NCBI GenBank assembly: GCA_905234985.1
Contig: CAJOJQ010000004.1
Span: 51,592-115,591, forward strand
Source: an uncultured Christensenellaceae bacterium
GTDB taxonomy: Bacteria; Bacillota; Clostridia; Christensenellales; Aristaeellaceae
Reading direction: 5' to 3'
DNA: 64,000 bases
The position numbers and the translations under genes are program-made. Shown piece by piece: positions 62,032 through 64,000 of this stretch (position 1 is its first letter; every line of letters begins with the position of its first letter). The notes below the pieces were generated by a model, which saw only the letters and a program-made list of their open reading frames with translations, was not told where the DNA came from and searched no databases.

Positions 62032-62059
62032 TTGATTTTGCGAAATAATATGATATAAT
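62032..62059 (+). promoter_or_regulatory. Promoter for the DUF4143-type ATPase
   Basis: TTGATT (62032-62037) and TATAAT (62054-62059), 16 bp apart, lie 20 nt before the ATPase ATG, with GAGGTGA between as ribosome site. This indicates a stand-alone gene. Confidence 0.7.
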
Positions 62060-62079
62060 GAGAATCGAGGTGATGAAGT

Positions 62080-63270
62080 ATGCGTTTGATCCAGCGGGAT
62101 TTTTACTTGGACAAGCTGAAAGAAGTCATGGGGACGCCTGATATCAAGGTCATCACAGGGGTGCGCCGCAGCGGAAAATCCAAGCTGCTGGAATCGTTCA
62201 TGGCGTATGTTATGTCGGCTGATGAGAACGCGAATGTGATTCACGTAAATTTCAATCTGGAAATCTATGAGAATCTCATGGAGCATCACGCGCTGAATCA
62301 GTACATTGAGAATGCCTATGTGGATGGCAAGAACAATTATGTGTTTATTGATGAGGTGCAGATGTGTGACGGCTTTGAGAAAGCCATCAACAGTCTCCAC
62401 GCCTCCGAGAAATATGACATTTATATCACGGGTTCCAACGCTTTCCTACTGAGCAGCGATTTGGCAACGCTGTTCACAGGCCGCACCTTTGAAATCGAGG
62501 TCTATCCCTTCTCCTTCGCGGAGTTTATGCAGTATTTTGAACTGAATGATCCATATGCCGCTTTCACTCGCTATATCCAGGAAGGCGGCATGTCTGGCTC
62601 TTATCTGTATAAGACACCGGAGACCAAATACAGCTATATTTCCGATGTGTTCAACACGCTGATCGTCCGGGATATTCAGCGGAAGTATAAAATCAGGAAT
62701 ATGCCCCTCATGGAACGCCTCTGCGATTTCCTGATCGACAATATCTCCAACCTAACCTCTACCCGCAGCGTGGCCGCCAACTTTATTAAAGAGCAAGTGG
62801 TAACCAATGACCGCACCATCAGCGCCTACATCAAATATCTGTGCAATGCGTTCGCTTTCTATAAGGTGCGCCGCTATGACATTCAGGGCAAGCGGTATCT
62901 GGCGTCCAATGATAAGTATTATCTGAGCGACCATTCCTTCAAGTATGCGAAGCTGGGCACCAAGAATGCTGACTATGGCCGGATGATCGAGAACATCGTT
63001 GCCATTGAATTGCTGCGCCGAGGATATGAATTGTATGCCGGGGTGCTTTATAAAAAAGAAATCGACTTTGTTGCTATTAAACGCAATGAGAAGATGTATA
63101 TCCAGGTAGCCAATAGTGTGGACGATCCTGACACCTTCCAGCGGGAGATTGACCCATTGATGAAAATTAAGGACAATTATCCCAAAATGATCCTTGCTCG
63201 TACCCATCAGGAAGCCTATCAGCATGAGGGAATACAGATCGTGGATGTGGCAGATTGGCTGTTACAATAA
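62080..63270 (+). CDS. AAA-family ATPase with C-terminal DUF4143 domain
   Basis: A 396-aa ATP-binding protein common in gut Firmicutes. The AAA domain has the Walker A loop GVRRSGKS, Walker B YVFIDEVQM and the sensor segment YITGSNAFLLSSDLATLFTGR. The C-terminal DUF4143 part (ENIVAIELLRRGYELYAGVL, KEIDFVAIKR, YIQVANS) resembles the PD-(D/E)XK nuclease fold, but the usual EVK-like Lys position reads IQVAN, so nuclease activity is doubtful. The biological role of this family is not established; mobile-element or toxin-like functions have been suggested. It is 17 nt before the recombinase start. Confidence 0.87.
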   Translation: MRLIQRDFYLDKLKEVMGTPDIKVITGVRRSGKSKLLESFMAYVMSADENANVIHVNFNLEIYENLMEHHALNQYIENAYVDGKNNYVFIDEVQMCDGFEKAINSLHASEKYDIYITGSNAFLLSSDLATLFTGRTFEIEVYPFSFAEFMQYFELNDPYAAFTRYIQEGGMSGSYLYKTPETKYSYISDVFNTLIVRDIQRKYKIRNMPLMERLCDFLIDNISNLTSTRSVAANFIKEQVVTNDRTISAYIKYLCNAFAFYKVRRYDIQGKRYLASNDKYYLSDHSFKYAKLGTKNADYGRMIENIVAIELLRRGYELYAGVLYKKEIDFVAIKRNEKMYIQVANSVDDPDTFQREIDPLMKIKDNYPKMILARTHQEAYQHEGIQIVDVADWLLQ

Positions 63271-63287
63271 AATCGTTGGAGGAGAAC

Positions 63288-63920
63288 ATGAAAGCCGTTA
63301 TTTATGCCCGCTATTCTTCCGACAATCAACGGGAAGAAAGCATCGAAGGACAGGTTCGGGAGTGCCTGGAATACGCGAAACGGAATGACATTACCGTTCT
63401 GTGCAACTACATTGACCGGGCCATGTCCGCCCGCACGGCTGACCGGTCGGAGTTCCAGCGGATGATCCGGGACAGTGAAAAGCATTTGTTTGATGTTGTG
63501 CTGGTCTGGAAGTTGGATCGTTTCTCACGGGATCGGTATGACAGCGCCTATTACAAGCATATCCTGAAAAAGAATGGCGTGAAGGTGCTGTCGGCGAAAG
63601 AGAATATCTCCGATGGGCCGGAAGGCATCATCCTGGAATCCATGCTGGAGGGGTATGCAGAATACTATTCCGCCGAGCTATCGCAGAAAATTCACCGCGG
63701 ACAGAAAGAAAATGCCCTAAAATGCCGGAATAATGGCGGCAATACCCCTTTGGGATATATGGTTGGTCCTGAAGGCGTTTTGGTTCTCGATCCCATGACC
63801 GCCCCCTTGGTAACGGAGATTTTTACCCGATACGATGAGGGCGAAACGATTTCAGAGATTACAAATTCGCTCAAAGAACGGGGCCTGAAAACCAAAAAGG
63901 GATGGTATCCCTTTTTGTAA
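63288..63920 (+). pseudogene. Truncated large serine recombinase
   Basis: Only 210 aa of a family that is normally about 500-550 aa. The resolvase catalytic domain is intact: KAVIYARYSSDNQREESIEGQ with the Ser nucleophile, KLDRFSRDRYDSAYY, and EGYAEYYSAELSQKIHRG. The recombinase domain starts (GNTPLGYMVGP...ITNSLKERGLKTKKG) and then stops abruptly at WYPFL inside a perfect palindrome. The DNA-binding zinc ribbon and coiled coil are missing, so it should not recombine DNA. GGAGGAGAAC precedes the ATG at 63288. It probably comes from a Tn4451/TnpX-type element that lost its 3' part. Confidence 0.85.
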
Positions 63921-64000
63921 ACACTTTTCTTGTCCGTGCTCTCCGAACCATCCCGCACGATACCCAGCGCTTCAAATTTGTACCCTTCCGGCTTTACCAC
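63692..64000 (-). other. Possible partial - strand reading frame at the window end
   Basis: From the window edge, - strand codons give VVKPEGYKFEALGIVRDGSE, which looks protein-like, but the frame then reads through the palindrome and antisense to the recombinase. It may be the end of a gene that starts beyond the window, with its stop lost. The support is weak. Confidence 0.2.
63894..63916. terminator. Perfect palindrome with A/T tails at the truncation point
   Basis: AAAAAGGGAT (63894-63903), GGT, ATCCCTTTTT (63907-63916): a 10-bp perfect stem with 3-nt loop and A5/T5 tails, a bidirectional terminator. It replaces the normal continuation of the recombinase gene and therefore marks a junction. 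Confidence 0.75.

Overview
The window looks like a chromosomal piece of a GC-rich Clostridia-type Firmicute (possibly a Christensenellales-like gut anaerobe; the lineage guess is weak). The reasons are strong Shine-Dalgarno sites (GGAGG-type), SigA-like -35/-10 promoters, MalEFG-type ABC importers without a local ATPase, LacI-family regulators, and soluble glycoside hydrolases (GHs) arranged as Gram-positive polysaccharide utilisation loci. No rRNA, complete tRNA or CRISPR array was seen.

Layout. (1) 0-5.9 kb, + strand: a LacI regulator with two matching operators, then substrate-binding protein (SBP), two permeases and a GH13 enzyme. (2) 5.9-11.6 kb, - strand: a second ABC importer followed by a GH95 fucosidase/galactosidase. 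Its promoter has been duplicated as the 33-bp direct repeat that flanks an IS1634-like insertion (11.6-13.6 kb). (3) 13.7-30.5 kb: a GH140-like apiosidase-family gene (-), then GH29, LacI, GH42, GH78, a FucI-like isomerase, a split transketolase, a glycerol-kinase-like FGGY kinase and GH127 (+), and a GH43 (-). (4) 30.6-38.7 kb, +: an alpha/alpha-barrel GH, GH28, a second FucI-like protein, a class V aminotransferase/cysteine desulfurase, a small unknown protein and GH31. Convergent to it is a - strand operon of NifU-like protein, GH38 and cupin (38.6-42.2 kb). (5) 42.5-51.1 kb, +: a third ABC importer, a densely hairpinned spacer, GH28, an unassigned 811-aa protein and a LysR regulator. (6) 51.2-64 kb: a visibly more AT-rich section that starts beside a tRNA-3'-end-like remnant. 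It holds an orphan response regulator, a sigma-region-4-like protein, GH31, GH13, a fourth ABC importer, a divergent LacI, a DUF4143-type ATPase and a truncated serine recombinase.

How it fits together. GH28 (two), GH78, GH127, GH43, GH42, GH95, GH29 and the GH140-like enzyme together point to pectin, and the GH95 + GH140 + GH127 + GH78 combination suggests rhamnogalacturonan-II-type side chains. Released oligosaccharides would enter through the SBP-dependent importers and be cut in the cytoplasm. The isomerase, FGGY kinase and two-subunit transketolase beside GH78/GH127 look like a catabolic route for an unusual pentose or deoxysugar. D-apiose is an attractive but unproven candidate. The GH13/GH31/ABC modules at the two ends look like separate alpha-glucan or oligosaccharide systems. 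All four SBP genes are followed by a strong intergenic hairpin before the permease genes. Family assignments come from recognising motifs in the translated ORFs; no database search was run.
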